A stretch of DNA of 64,000 nucleotides, taken from Rhizobium tibeticum. Lineage in GTDB: Bacteria; Pseudomonadota; Alphaproteobacteria; Rhizobiales; Rhizobiaceae. The stretch covers positions 62,001 through 126,000 of the forward strand of contig NZ_FOCV01000006.1 in assembly GCF_900110205.1 (NCBI RefSeq). Reading direction: 5' to 3'. The notes below the pieces were generated by a model. It saw only the letters and a list, made by a program, of their open reading frames with translations. It made no database searches and had not been told where the DNA came from. The translations under genes were made by a program, and so were the position numbers. Position 1 is the stretch's first letter; each line of letters begins with the position of its first letter. This document shows, in pieces, positions 18,785-28,639 of the stretch.

Positions 18785-19814
18785 TGAACAGAAACACGCG
18801 ATCCGTCGCGACCTTGACGCCGATCTGCTGGTCGATCTGACCCGTGAAATTCTTGTCGGCACGCAAGGTCATGAGTTGACCCCCCAACCGCAGGCTCACA
18901 AGCGTATTCTCGCCGGTGAGCTCCGCCGAATAGATCGGCGCGACCAGATTGACGTCTACATCACCGGCATCAGTCGGGTGGACGTCCTCGGGGCGGACGC
19001 CGAGGACCGCTCGAGAGACGTTTGCCTGGCCGATACCCCCGACCCTGAGGCCGGCACTAACGAACACACCGTCTCTCACTTCTCCCGGAATGAGGTTCAT
19101 CGGCGGCGAGCCAATAAAGCCGGCAACGAAGAGCGTGCGCGGATCGTTATAGATCTCCCGTGGCGTCCCAAGCTGCTCGATGACGCCCTTGTTCATCACG
19201 GCCACGCGATGGGCAAGGGTCATCGCTTCTATCTGGTCATGGGTGACGTAGATCGTCGTGACCTGCAGCTCATGTTGCAGGTGCTTCAGCTCGGCGCGCA
19301 TCTGCGTGCGAAGCTTGGCATCGAGATTGGACAGCGGCTCGTCCATCAGAAAGACGCGTGGTGTGCGCACGATAGCGCGAGCAAGTGCCACGCGCTGGCG
19401 CTGACCGCCGGAAAGTTCCTTCGGCAGCCGCGACAACATCGAGTCGAGTTCCACACGCCGTGCGACTTCGGCTATTCGTCGCTTGCATTCAGCGGGCGGC
19501 ACTTTGCGGATCTTCAGCGGGTAACCGATGTTGTCTTCGACGGTGAGGTGAGGATACAAAGCATATGACTGGAATACCATTGCAACGTCGCGATACTTGG
19601 GAAGGACACCGTTGACGCGGTCCTCGTCGATGTAGATGTCGCCGAATGTCGCTTCCTCGAGACCCGCGACCATCCGCATGGTCGTTGTCTTGCCGCAACC
19701 GGAAGGTCCGAGCAAAACGAGAAACTCCTTGTCCCTGATCTCGAGGTTGAAATCATTGACGGCAACGAATTCGCCGAACTTCTTGCAGACGTTTTTGAAT
19801 GTGACGGACGCCAT
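18753..19814 (-). CDS. ABC importer ATPase, UgpC/MalK type
   Basis: 353 residues. Walker A GPSGCGKTTT, Q-loop FQSYALYPH, signature LSGGQRQRVALARA, Walker B VFLMDEPLSNLDAK and H-loop VTHDQIEAM; the C-terminal OB-fold region (LGVRPEDV) is typical of carbohydrate importers of the CUT1 type. ATG at 19814 chosen over a TTG three codons upstream. Starts 5 bp after the MalG-type permease. Confidence 0.95.
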   Translation of the reverse strand: MASVTFKNVCKKFGEFVAVNDFNLEIRDKEFLVLLGPSGCGKTTTMRMVAGLEEATFGDIYIDEDRVNGVLPKYRDVAMVFQSYALYPHLTVEDNIGYPLKIRKVPPAECKRRIAEVARRVELDSMLSRLPKELSGGQRQRVALARAIVRTPRVFLMDEPLSNLDAKLRTQMRAELKHLQHELQVTTIYVTHDQIEAMTLAHRVAVMNKGVIEQLGTPREIYNDPRTLFVAGFIGSPPMNLIPGEVRDGVFVSAGLRVGGIGQANVSRAVLGVRPEDVHPTDAGDVDVNLVAPIYSAELTGENTLVSLRLGGQLMTLRADKNFTGQIDQQIGVKVATDRVFLFNGETQDRVDF

Positions 19815-19819
19815 AGGTC

Positions 19820-20695
19820 TCAACCTTTGACGGCACCCAGGGACAATCCCCGGACGAGATGCTTCTGGACGATGAAGGCGAAGATGACGATTGGCACGCA
19901 GGCCATGAACCCCGCCGCACTGATTTCACCCCAATAGGTGTTGTATTGCGTTACGCGCCCGGCAATGCCGATCGGCAGCGTCTGCGACTGCTCGGTGAGC
20001 GTGATGATGAGGGAAAGTAGAAACTCGTTCCACGAGATGATCAGACAGAAGATGGCGGTGGCTGCAAGCCCAGGCCGGGCAAGAGGCAACGCCACGTGTA
20101 GGAATGCGCCCCACCGTGTGTCGCCGTCGACCATCGCCGCCTCCTCAAGCTCGACCGGAAGATCCTGGAAATAGCTCTTCATCATCCACGTCGCGAAGGG
20201 CAGATTGAAGGCGGTGTAGGCGACAATGAGAGCCGACTTCGTGTTGAGCATGTCGAAATAGTTGAAGAACAGGTAGAGCGGAATGATGCTGACGATGGGC
20301 GGCATCATGCGCGTTGACAGGATCCAGAACGAAATCTGCTTCCGCCACTGCCAGGGGTAGCTGAACCGTGCCAAGGCATAGCCGGCCATTGTGCCGAAGG
20401 TCAGGGAAACGATCGTCGTTCCGACGGCGACGAGAAAGCTGTTCAGCGCGTAGCCTAGGAACGGACGCTGGATAAACGCTTCGTTGTAGTGTTTTAGGGT
20501 GGGGTTGCGCGGCAGCCACTCCGGCGGCACTGCGAAAATGTCGATATCATATTTAAGCGAGTTGGTCGCGATCCAATAGATCGGAAAAAGTGTGACGACC
20601 AGCGCGACAACGATCGTCAGATAGGCCAGCAGGCGGATGAGCACGTCTGTGGTCCGGCTGCGCGCGTGTATTTTTTTTGGCAGTGTCATGGTCAT
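19820..20695 (-). CDS. sugar-type ABC importer permease (MalG-like)
   Basis: 291 residues, about six membrane segments, starting with LLAYLTIVVALVVTLFPIYW. The EAA coupling loop is visible as ELEEAAMVDGDTRWGAFLHV. Its ATG overlaps the stop of the MalF-like gene (ATGA); a second in-frame ATG lies two codons later. Forms the channel with the protein encoded at 20692-21615. Confidence 0.95.
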   Translation of the reverse strand: MTMTLPKKIHARSRTTDVLIRLLAYLTIVVALVVTLFPIYWIATNSLKYDIDIFAVPPEWLPRNPTLKHYNEAFIQRPFLGYALNSFLVAVGTTIVSLTFGTMAGYALARFSYPWQWRKQISFWILSTRMMPPIVSIIPLYLFFNYFDMLNTKSALIVAYTAFNLPFATWMMKSYFQDLPVELEEAAMVDGDTRWGAFLHVALPLARPGLAATAIFCLIISWNEFLLSLIITLTEQSQTLPIGIAGRVTQYNTYWGEISAAGFMACVPIVIFAFIVQKHLVRGLSLGAVKG

Positions 20696-21615
20696 TCCGC
20701 CAGCCGCATGCGTTTCATGAACCAGGTGCTTAAAACGATCGTTACAAACAGCACGAAAAGCGACATCGCCGCCGCGTAGCCTGGATCGGCGAAGCGGTAG
20801 GCGACCTGATAGATATACAGGCTCAGGACCTTGGTCCGGTCAGCCGGACCCCCGCCTGTCAGTATGAAGACCAGATCGAAAAGACGCAGTGCATCCATGA
20901 CACGCAGGAGAAGCGCAATGGCGATAACCGGCTTGAGGAACGGCAGCGTCAGGTCCCGGAACTGCTGCCAGGACGAGGCTCCGTCGAGCGCGGCGGCCTC
21001 GTAGGGTTCGACCGGCAAGCTCGCCAACCCCGCCAACATGAGAAGGAATATGAAGGGTGTCCATTGCCAGACATCGGCGACGATGATCGAGAACATCGCA
21101 AGGTTCACGTCGCCCGCCCATGCCTGCAATGGCAGACCGAGGCGGAACATGATTTCGTTCAGGACGCCGAACTGAGGCTCATAGATGAGCTTCCATGTGA
21201 TCGCGACCGCGATCGGCGGCAGCATCATGGGGATCATCAGGACGGTCTTCAGAAAGGTCAACTTGCGAATGAATTTATCAAGGAGCAGCGCCAGGCCGAG
21301 ACCGAGGATGAATTCCGCCGTCACCGCCGCGACCGTAAATATGGTGGTGTTCCAGAGCGCGACGTGAAATTGCGTGTCGGAAAAAAGCCGCGCGAAATTA
21401 CCGGCACCGACGAACGTCCAGGGCAGATCGGGATTCGGGCTGATTTTGTGGACCGCCGCATAGAACATGTAGACGCTGGGAAAGATCGTCAGGCCCAGGA
21501 GTATGAGTACTGTCGGCGCAAGCATGAGGAAGCGCAAATGCCGCTCTACCCATCGCTCCAGACCGCCACCTGGTCGAAGCGGCGCGGCCACGGTTCCGCT
21601 TTCCGACGTCAACAT
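20692..21615 (-). CDS. sugar-type ABC importer permease (MalF/UgpA-like)
   Basis: 307 residues. Cytoplasmic lead, then membrane segments beginning LMLAPTVLILLGLTIFPSVYMF; the EAA loop reads PYEAAALDGASSWQQFRDLTLP. Second permease of the importer. It is preceded by a hairpin at 21697-21722 that separates it from the binding-protein gene. Confidence 0.95.
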   Translation of the reverse strand: MLTSESGTVAAPLRPGGGLERWVERHLRFLMLAPTVLILLGLTIFPSVYMFYAAVHKISPNPDLPWTFVGAGNFARLFSDTQFHVALWNTTIFTVAAVTAEFILGLGLALLLDKFIRKLTFLKTVLMIPMMLPPIAVAITWKLIYEPQFGVLNEIMFRLGLPLQAWAGDVNLAMFSIIVADVWQWTPFIFLLMLAGLASLPVEPYEAAALDGASSWQQFRDLTLPFLKPVIAIALLLRVMDALRLFDLVFILTGGGPADRTKVLSLYIYQVAYRFADPGYAAAMSLFVLFVTIVLSTWFMKRMRLAE

Positions 21616-21696
21616 TGACCTCTCCCGTAAACCTGCCCCGGCGCGCCTGAATTCTCGGGTTTCAAGCTCATCGGGCGCGATTGCCGGCGCAGTAAC

Positions 21697-21722
21697 GGAG
21701 CGGCGTCCGAAAACCCCGCTCC
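21697..21722 (-). terminator. intercistronic hairpin after the binding-protein gene
   Basis: GGAGCGG/CCGCTCC 7-bp stem with a 12-base loop, in the 120-bp gap between the solute-binding protein and the first permease. Such hairpins often let the binding protein be made in excess by partial termination or mRNA protection. Seen in sequence; the effect is inferred. Confidence 0.4.
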
Positions 21723-21735
21723 AAATAGCAGTTGC

Positions 21736-22995
21736 CTAGTAAAGGTTCGTAATCCGTGAGACCGCCTCCTGCGAGCTCTTCAGAGCCTCTTCCGGCGTGA
21801 TCGTGCCTGCGACCGCCTTGGAAAGCTCGATGCCGAAGGCATTCTCGATCTCTGGCCACTTCGGGTGACGCGGACGGGGCGTCGAGGCCTGGATCGCCTC
21901 CATCAATACCGGATAATGCCGGAACTTCTCTTGCGAGGTCAGTTCCGGGTCGGTGAAGACCGAGGTCCGGACAGGCGGATTGCCTCGTAGGGCCGAAACC
22001 TTGATCTGTTCGGGCGAGGTCGCCCACATCATGAAGTCGAAAGCTTCCTGCTTATTCTTGGAAGCCGACATGATGCCCATGGTCCAGTGGCCGATTTCCG
22101 AGCTGCCCGGTTTCGTTCCAGCAGGAATGGGACTGTAGGAGATCTTGCCGACCATCTTCGATTGGGTCGGATCTTCAAAGGTCGCAACGTAGTTCGGCCA
22201 GTTGATCGATGAAGCAGCAGTACCGGCGGCTAGCGCGGTGCCAACCTCGTTGGCGTTGTAGCTCTCCACGCCCTTCGGCGAAACATCGCGCAGCGCCATG
22301 AATGTCTTCATGGCAGCGGCCCCTTCAGGCGTGTCGATCGTTACCTTGGTTCGGTCGGCGTTGAACATGTCAGCGCCATAGGACCAGAAGATCGGCATGA
22401 AATCGGCAACCACCGGATTTCCCTGGCCGCCTCGGAAGACGTAACCGAAATAGCGGCCACCGCCGTTTTCCGTCAGCTTCTTGCTCGCCTTCAACACGTC
22501 GTCCCAGGTCTTTGGAGCATCTACGCCAGCTTCCTTGTACTTGGCAGCGTCATAGAAAAACATCTGCGCATTGCCCACATAGGGCAGACAGACATAGGGT
22601 CCCGTATTGTAGGGATTGCGGCAGACCGCCAGCGACTTCGAAAGGAAGTCACTGTCAGGCCCCTCCATTCCGGCCTTCTTGAAGTAAGCGGTCAGATCCT
22701 CCAGATGTCCGTTCTCGGCGAAAAACGGAATCCACGGATCGTCCATGAGGATAATGTCGAAGACACCGGACTTGGTCGCGCCGGCATTGGCGCCTTGCTC
22801 GAACACGTTGGCATAAGGCGCCTGTACAGCCTCCACCTTCGTGCCCTTCAACTTTCCGTAGTCGTCGGCAGCGGCCCTGAGACCGTCGCCCTCGGTGCCC
22901 GATGGCACGAGGATCGTGATGTCGGCCCATGCGGCGCCGTTGATCGCGAGTGCGGACGTCGCAATAGCCAGGGTGAGAAACAATCTGCGAAGCAT
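21736..22995 (-). CDS. periplasmic solute-binding protein (family 1, sugar type)
   Basis: 419 residues. Signal peptide LFLTLAIATSALAINGAAWA, then an extracellular solute-binding fold of the CUT1 type (FDIILMDDPWIPFFAENGHL, WDDVLKASKKLT, WATSPEQIK). First gene of the importer operon, with GAGAGGTG before the ATG. The ligand cannot be told from sequence; sugars or polyols are usual for the family. Confidence 0.93.
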   Translation of the reverse strand: MLRRLFLTLAIATSALAINGAAWADITILVPSGTEGDGLRAAADDYGKLKGTKVEAVQAPYANVFEQGANAGATKSGVFDIILMDDPWIPFFAENGHLEDLTAYFKKAGMEGPDSDFLSKSLAVCRNPYNTGPYVCLPYVGNAQMFFYDAAKYKEAGVDAPKTWDDVLKASKKLTENGGGRYFGYVFRGGQGNPVVADFMPIFWSYGADMFNADRTKVTIDTPEGAAAMKTFMALRDVSPKGVESYNANEVGTALAAGTAASSINWPNYVATFEDPTQSKMVGKISYSPIPAGTKPGSSEIGHWTMGIMSASKNKQEAFDFMMWATSPEQIKVSALRGNPPVRTSVFTDPELTSQEKFRHYPVLMEAIQASTPRPRHPKWPEIENAFGIELSKAVAGTITPEEALKSSQEAVSRITNLY

Positions 22996-23741
22996 TGTAC
23001 ACCTCTCATTCCGAGATGTTATCTTGAGGCCTCTTTATCGGGGGCTTCACCCTTTCCGGCATAGCGGAAACGCTACCTCGACACCCAGGCGAACCACTCT
23101 GCGAAAAGTCGAAACGTCGCCCGGCATCTCATCCTCGAGCGAGTTGCAAATTCTATCACATCGGGAGCTATATTTAGAGTGGCTGTATTAGCATTTTCTT
23201 GATTTTTGCCCTGGTAGTCATCGCAGTTATTGGGGTCGGTTTGCCGCCGCATCAGGTAGCAAAGACCACCAAAAGCGGCTTACACATCTGAATTGGAAGA
23301 GCGATCAATTCCAGCCAAACTTCCGGGACTGCCTCCTGGCCTTGATCGCGCTAGTGGCAGCCTTGCGTGTGAGCCGTCGTCGGGCTTCGTCCGGAAAGCC
23401 ACTTCCGGACCTTTGCCCTTAGTGCCGCGAAGTCGCGTCTCGAGCCTAATGCAGAAGTTCCGCTGATCCCCGCAAACTCTCGCTAACGGCCTTACGCGGA
23501 CCTGTGCGTGGGAGGCAATATTCCAAGCGAAGTTCGATAGCAGCCGTATGTTACTGTAACGTACTTGCCATTTCTCGATGCCGTGGGAAGATGACGCTGC
23601 AAGTTCTGCGAGCAAGCTGATTGTGAGCTGCAGCCGCCAATACTGTGCGAAAGATATAGGTCCCGTCCGTGTTGTTTTGGGGCATGAAACGTGCATGCGC
23701 AGTCCGTTCCAACCTAGAAGAATTATAGTGGAGGGAATGAC
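22996..23741. other. divergent intergenic region, 746 bp
   Basis: Lies between the divergent binding-protein and DUF1254 genes, so it must hold both promoters. A clear ribosome site GGAGGG (23730-23735) precedes the DUF1254 gene. Reading frames crossing this stretch have poor composition and no recognisable likeness. I see no repeat, RNA gene or riboswitch. Confidence 0.5.
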
Positions 23742-25364
23742 ATGGCATCGACAGCAAGCAGCCTTTCCTTTTTGGTTTTTCTCCTCGCGACAACTGGTCT
23801 CAATGGCGGAAGCATAGCCTCCGCCCAGACTGCTGCTGAAATTCCCCCGGCGATCACCACGCCGGACAAGGTCGAGACGCGCATTGGCACGCTCGACTTC
23901 AAGGACGGCATGCCGAGCAAGGAGACCATCGCCAAGGTCTATGACAATCTGGACTTCACGCATGCGTTCGAGGCGTTCGTGAACACCCTGCAAGGAGTCA
24001 GCATCCACGCCCTCCACAAGGGCTTTCTGAGCATCGGGGTCAAGGATAACGAAGTCCTTGTCTTCTCCGAACTGATGGATGCCAAGTCGCTGTACCTGAC
24101 TGCCAATGCGGACACCGTCTACTACATGGGCATGCTCGACCTGACCAAGGGTCCTATGGTGCTCGAGGTGCCACCCAAGGCGCTTGGCGCGATTGATGAC
24201 TACTGGTTCCGCTGGGTCGTCGACATCGGGCTGCCTGGGCCTGATCGCGGCCAGGGCGGGAAATACCTCATTCTGCCGCCCGGCTACGATGGTCCGCTGC
24301 CTGATGGATTCAATATCGCCCGCGCCCGGACCAGCCTCGTCATATGGTTCGCTCGCTCGTTCCTGGAGAACAACGATCCGAAACCGGTGGCCGAATCGAT
24401 CAGAAAGTTCACAAAGGTCTATCCATACGAGGCCGGCGGCGTTGGCACCCCCATCGCCGACTTTCTGAGCGGCAAGGCTAAGCTTGGAAAAGTCACGCCA
24501 CCGTCGCCGACCGTGTTCCATGAAGGTACCGGCAAGGTGATGAACACCATCCCACCCAACGACTTCAGCTTTTACGAGATGCTCAATGAGGTCGTGCAGC
24601 AGGAGCCTGCAGGGTCACTCGATCCCGAGTTGATGGGCCCGGTCGCCGCCATCGGCATCATCAAGGGCAAACCGTTCGCACCGGATGCGCGGATGAAGAA
24701 GATTCTCGCCGAAGCGCTTGCGCTCGCCAATGCCACCTCGCGCACCCTGTTTATGGCACCTCGCGATCCGGCTTTATACTACTACCCCGGTTCGGGTTGG
24801 CAGAACATGCTGTTCGAAGTCGGCTACGAGTTCGAGACGCCGATCCCGCTGGTGACGCCCGAGGGCGTCAAGCCATTCCCGCCCACCGGCTATCGCACGC
24901 TCGACGCGCGGACGGACTTCTTCTACGGCGTCACCGGGATCACGCCCGCGATGGCCATGCGGCTGCCCGGCATCGGCTCGACCTACTTATGGACGATGGT
25001 CGATGCAAACAAGGAGCCATTCGACGGCGGCAAGACCTACAAGGTGACGTTGCCGAAGGACATCCCGCAGGCGAACTTCTGGTCGTTCACGCTCTACGAC
25101 AACATGTCGCGCTCGATGCTCGACACGCCGCAGCGCTACCCGCGCGCCGGCAGCCAGAGCTTTCCGTCGCCGGCAGCCGAGGCGGCGGCCGACGGCACGA
25201 CGACGGTTTACTTCGGCCCGACGCAACCAGCGAATGTCAAACGAGGCAACTGGATTCAGACCATGCCCGGTAAAGGTTTTATCCCGTGCCTGCGGCTCTA
25301 CAGCCCGCTTGAGCCGTTCTTCACCAAGTCCTGGCGGCCGAGTGAGGTCGAAGTCGTTAAGTAG
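23742..25364 (+). CDS. exported DUF1254/DUF1214 protein
   Basis: 540 residues. Signal peptide (SLSFLVFLLATTGLNGGSIASA), then a DUF1254 domain (LYLTANADTVYYMGMLDL, EVPP, DDYWFRWVVDIG, GPDRGQGGKYLILPPGY) and a C-terminal DUF1214 domain (DIPQANFWSFTLYDNMSRSM). These two-domain proteins are common in soil bacteria with no assigned activity; the conserved Trp/Tyr-rich faces suggest ligand binding. Strong ribosome site GGAGGGA. A broken copy of the C-terminal domain follows at about 25441-25764. Confidence 0.9.
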   Translation: MASTASSLSFLVFLLATTGLNGGSIASAQTAAEIPPAITTPDKVETRIGTLDFKDGMPSKETIAKVYDNLDFTHAFEAFVNTLQGVSIHALHKGFLSIGVKDNEVLVFSELMDAKSLYLTANADTVYYMGMLDLTKGPMVLEVPPKALGAIDDYWFRWVVDIGLPGPDRGQGGKYLILPPGYDGPLPDGFNIARARTSLVIWFARSFLENNDPKPVAESIRKFTKVYPYEAGGVGTPIADFLSGKAKLGKVTPPSPTVFHEGTGKVMNTIPPNDFSFYEMLNEVVQQEPAGSLDPELMGPVAAIGIIKGKPFAPDARMKKILAEALALANATSRTLFMAPRDPALYYYPGSGWQNMLFEVGYEFETPIPLVTPEGVKPFPPTGYRTLDARTDFFYGVTGITPAMAMRLPGIGSTYLWTMVDANKEPFDGGKTYKVTLPKDIPQANFWSFTLYDNMSRSMLDTPQRYPRAGSQSFPSPAAEAAADGTTTVYFGPTQPANVKRGNWIQTMPGKGFIPCLRLYSPLEPFFTKSWRPSEVEVVK

Positions 25365-25440
25365 TCAGCGAGCGAACGCGATAGCATCGTGTCAGGGATC
25401 TGCTACCTCCTGGTCGATCCGTCCATCCTCGATTTCGAAC

Positions 25441-25764
25441 GGCTGTTCGCGGGACTACGTCCTGCACTTCGACAAGAGAGAATTGCCACCAGTGGACGCT
25501 TTCTGGTCCGTCACTGCCTACGACAGCGACGGGTATTTCATTCCGAACCCACTGAAGCGGCAGGCGATCGGTGATCGCGACAAGCTCGTTGCCAACGCCG
25601 ACGGGTCTGTTGATCTGTATATCCAAGCTGACTCGCCTGGCACCGAGAAGGAGAGTAACTGGCTCCCGGTTGGAAAAGAACCGTTCACTTTGTTGATGCG
25701 CCTCTATTCACGTCGGGAAGAATTCCTTGAAGGCAAATGGGAGCGCCAGCGGTCAACAGACAAT
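25441..25764 (+). pseudogene. relic of a second DUF1214 domain
   Basis: In one frame it reads RDYVLHFDKRELPPVDAFWS, YDSDGYFIPNPLKRQAIGDR, GSVDLYIQADSPGTEKESNW and LLMRLYSRREEFLEGKW, the standard DUF1214 end. No DUF1254 domain or start precedes it; only about 100 residues survive, following unrelated sequence. It is likely the tail of a deleted paralogue of the gene just upstream. Part of the 755-bp stretch 25365-26119, in which I see nothing else. Confidence 0.75.
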
Positions 25765-26119
25765 AGTGCCGCTCTTGGGCGCTTTCAGGACCAAGACGTC
25801 GATGGCGCGTGCGCGGAGCCGCATTACGCGCCGTTGCTAAAACTACCCAACACGAAAATCGGCCCGAATTGTCCTTAGATTCAAGTAGGCAGGCCACGTT
25901 TGGTGGTTTTTGCTACGCAATGCCGGTTTTAGCTGTCTAATGAAGGGGTAGCGGCAACAATCGGGATTGCGCTCGAGAGCCCATCTGAGGCTTGAGGCGT
26001 CGCATCCTCGAAAGCGAAGCTGACCGTACGAGCGAAAGCTTGAGCGTTGCGTTCGTCTTTGGGCGCGCCCCTTGGACGCTTTCCTTTCACTTTGTGATTT
26101 CTGACATATATTAGAAATC

Positions 26120-27523
26120 ATGAGCGTTCCGCAGGTGGTAGCGCTGAGCTTAAGGTGTTGGCGGTGGCTACCGCCAATCCTGATCTCGTTGTTCTCGCTG
26201 CTCTCAGCTCTGGGCCCGACGACCCTGCTGGCATCGGAATCGAAGCGCGCGGCTATAGTCCTGAAGGTGAACGGCGCCATCAGTCCGGCGGCTGCCGACT
26301 ATGTGATGCGAGGCCTTCAACGTGCCGGCGAACGTGGCGCGGGCCTGATTGTCCTACAGATCGACACACCAGGCGGTCTCGACGCCTCCATGCGGGAAAT
26401 CATTCGCGCGATCCTTGCGTCGTCCGTGCCTGTGGCAAGTTTTGTGGCACCGAGTGGGGCGCGGGCGGCCAGCGCTGGCACCTATATTCTCTACGCAAGC
26501 CACATCGCGGCAATGGCGCCAGGCACCAATCTCGGCGCTGCGACACCGATCGCACTTGGCGGAAAGCCCTTCGGCGGCGAGCCGGAGCCCAACAAGGACA
26601 ATCCGAGCGGAAAGCCGCCGCAGCCTCCCCGCGACGCCAGCGAAGCGAAAGCTATCAACGACGCGGTGGCTTACATTCGAGGGCTTGCGGAATTGCGCAA
26701 TCGCAACGCCGACTGGGCAGAAAAAGCAGTGCGCGAAGCTGCGAGCCTTTCATCGACCGCTGCCGCGCGCGAGCACGTCATCGATTTCACCGCAGCTACC
26801 GTTGGCGATCTGTTGACCCAGGCCCAGGGACGCATGGTACGGGTCGGTCAAACAGATGTTCGGCTCGATACCGCCGGTCTTGTCGTGGAGGAATTCCAGC
26901 CGGATTGGCGAACGCGCCTACTTTCCGTGATTACCGATCCAAACATCGCAATCATCCTCATGATGGTCGGAATCTATGGCCTGATCTTCGAATTTTTTGC
27001 GCCTGGGACAATGCTTCCCGGCACGATCGGTGGCATCTGCCTCCTTCTTGGTCTCTATGCTCTGGCGTTGCTGCCGGTGAGTTTCGCCGGCATCGGGCTG
27101 ATCATCCTCGGCGTGGGGCTGACGGTGGCAGAGGCGCATTCGCCAACGTTCGGCGCGCTAGGCGTCGGCGGCGGTGTGGCCCTGGTGCTCGGCGCAACCA
27201 TTCTGTTCGACACGGATATACCCGGCCTAGAAGTTTCCTGGCCCGTACTAGGTGCGATCGCAGTCGCCAGCCTCGTTTTCAGCCTTGTCGTTGCCCGCCT
27301 CGCATTCACCTCGCGCGGGCGCGAGGTCGCCACGGGTGCAGAGCAGATGATCGGGATTTCGGGAAAGGTTGAGAGCTGGGCCGGGGCAAGGGGTTACGTC
27401 ATCGCGCATGGCGAGCGGTGGAAGGCGATGTCTGCCGAGCCACTCGCCGCTGGTGACGGCGTCACGGTGACCGGCCGGAACGGGCTGACGCTCGAAGTCG
27501 CACGCAGCCTGCAGGAGATCTAA
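26120..27523 (+). CDS. NfeD-type membrane serine protease
   Basis: 467 residues. N-terminal membrane segment (about 17-40), a ClpP-like protease domain with the Ser in ARAASAGTYIL and a likely catalytic Lys in ASEAKAINDAVAYI, then four to five membrane helices (NIAIILMMVGIYGLIF onward) and a C-terminal OB-fold NfeD domain (GKVESW...GDGVTVTGRNGLTLEV). Members of this group cleave the hydrophobic end of stomatins. The stomatin gene follows 27 bp downstream. Confidence 0.92.
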   Translation: MSVPQVVALSLRCWRWLPPILISLFSLLSALGPTTLLASESKRAAIVLKVNGAISPAAADYVMRGLQRAGERGAGLIVLQIDTPGGLDASMREIIRAILASSVPVASFVAPSGARAASAGTYILYASHIAAMAPGTNLGAATPIALGGKPFGGEPEPNKDNPSGKPPQPPRDASEAKAINDAVAYIRGLAELRNRNADWAEKAVREAASLSSTAAAREHVIDFTAATVGDLLTQAQGRMVRVGQTDVRLDTAGLVVEEFQPDWRTRLLSVITDPNIAIILMMVGIYGLIFEFFAPGTMLPGTIGGICLLLGLYALALLPVSFAGIGLIILGVGLTVAEAHSPTFGALGVGGGVALVLGATILFDTDIPGLEVSWPVLGAIAVASLVFSLVVARLAFTSRGREVATGAEQMIGISGKVESWAGARGYVIAHGERWKAMSAEPLAAGDGVTVTGRNGLTLEVARSLQEI

Positions 27524-27550
27524 CGGCCTTAGGAAGCAGGAGAAGAAGAA

Positions 27551-28312
27551 ATGGGTATGTTTGCAGATCTCGCCTTCTATCTTGTGGCGATCCTTATCTT
27601 GCTGGCCATCGTCGCATCCGCGGTCAAGATCCTCCGGGAATACGAACGCGGCGTCGTTTTTACACTTGGCCGCTTTACCGGCGTCAAGGGACCCGGCCTG
27701 ATCCTGCTCGTCCCCTACGTCCAGCAGATGATACGAGTCGATTTACGCACGCGGGTACTCGATGTCCCCAGCCAGGACGTCATTTCTCACGACAACGTCT
27801 CGGTGCGCGTCAGCGCGGTGATCTATTTCAGGGTCATCGATCCCGAGAAGTCGACGATACAGGTCGAGGATTTCATGATGGCGACAAGTCAGCTTGCCCA
27901 GACCACATTGCGCTCGGTACTCGGCAAGCACGACCTCGATGAGATGCTGGCCGAGCGCGACAAGCTCAACTTGGACATTCAGGAAATCCTTGACGCCCAG
28001 ACGGATGCGTGGGGCATCAAAGTTGCCAATGTCGAGATCAAACATGTCGATATCAATGAATCGATGATCCGCGCAATTGCCCGCCAAGCGGAAGCAGAAC
28101 GCGAGCGTCGCGCCAAGATCATCAATGCCGAGGGCGAGCAGCAGGCCGCAGCGAAGCTACTCGAAGCGGCCGAAATCTTGGCCAGGCAACCGGAGGCTAT
28201 GCAACTTCGCTATTTGAGCACTTTGAACGTCATCGCCGGTGAGAAGACTTCGACGATCTTATTCCCCTTTCCGATGGAGCTCGGCAATCTACTGCCCGTC
28301 AAACCGAAATGA
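27551..28312 (+). CDS. stomatin/slipin SPFH-domain membrane protein
   Basis: 253 residues. One N-terminal membrane segment ([19 protein letters not shown]), SPFH domain with [25 protein letters not shown] and [16 protein letters not shown], then a coiled coil ([20 protein letters not shown]). Paired with the NfeD protease as in many bacteria; the pair is linked to membrane microdomain upkeep. ATG behind AGGAGAAGAAG. Confidence 0.95.
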   Translation: MGMFADLAFYLVAILILLAIVASAVKILREYERGVVFTLGRFTGVKGPGLILLVPYVQQMIRVDLRTRVLDVPSQDVISHDNVSVRVSAVIYFRVIDPEKSTIQVEDFMMATSQLAQTTLRSVLGKHDLDEMLAERDKLNLDIQEILDAQTDAWGIKVANVEIKHVDINESMIRAIARQAEAERERRAKIINAEGEQQAAAKLLEAAEILARQPEAMQLRYLSTLNVIAGEKTSTILFPFPMELGNLLPVKPK

Positions 28313-28399
28313 TGAACCGTTTAGGTCCAGGCAGCATCCGTTATTGCTATCTTTTGCTGCGATCTAGCGGATAGCTCCCTCCGGTCAGCAGCTGCATCG

Positions 28400-28629
28400 C
28401 CTTAGGGCAATTGCTCATTGGAAGGCCGCCACCAGCGTAACCGCCCGATCCAGGCATCTGCCCAAAAGGCTTCCAGCGGAATATAACCTGGCATCACCAG
28501 AAGCGTTACGGTCGGATCGCCGACAAGGGGCATCGGCGAACTCAGCGAGAAAGAGATCGCCGAGAAGCGCCGGGGAGCCGGGATACGATCCATCCATTGA
28601 TGCTGGAGCAGCTGAAATTCGGCGATTAA
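28400..28629 (+). pseudogene. decayed 3' part of paaY
   Basis: From about 28530 one frame reads [20 protein letters not shown] followed by RRGAG, matching the PaaY tail ([25 protein letters not shown]). After a deletion and frame change, PLMLEQLKFGD and a stop match its end [11 protein letters not shown]. Weaker likeness with an in-frame stop extends upstream to about 28460. The left limit is approximate. The relic ends 10 bp from the end of the TetR gene. Confidence 0.75.
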
Positions 28630-28639
28630 GGCTTAGCGC

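Noticed and set aside
23280..24521. 413-residue minus-strand frame across the region before the DUF1254 gene
   Set aside because: Half is antisense to DUF1254 and the rest has no likeness to a protein.
26155..27372. 405-residue plus-strand frame overlapping the NfeD gene
   Set aside because: Arg/Cys-rich out-of-frame reading; the NfeD frame has protease and membrane motifs.
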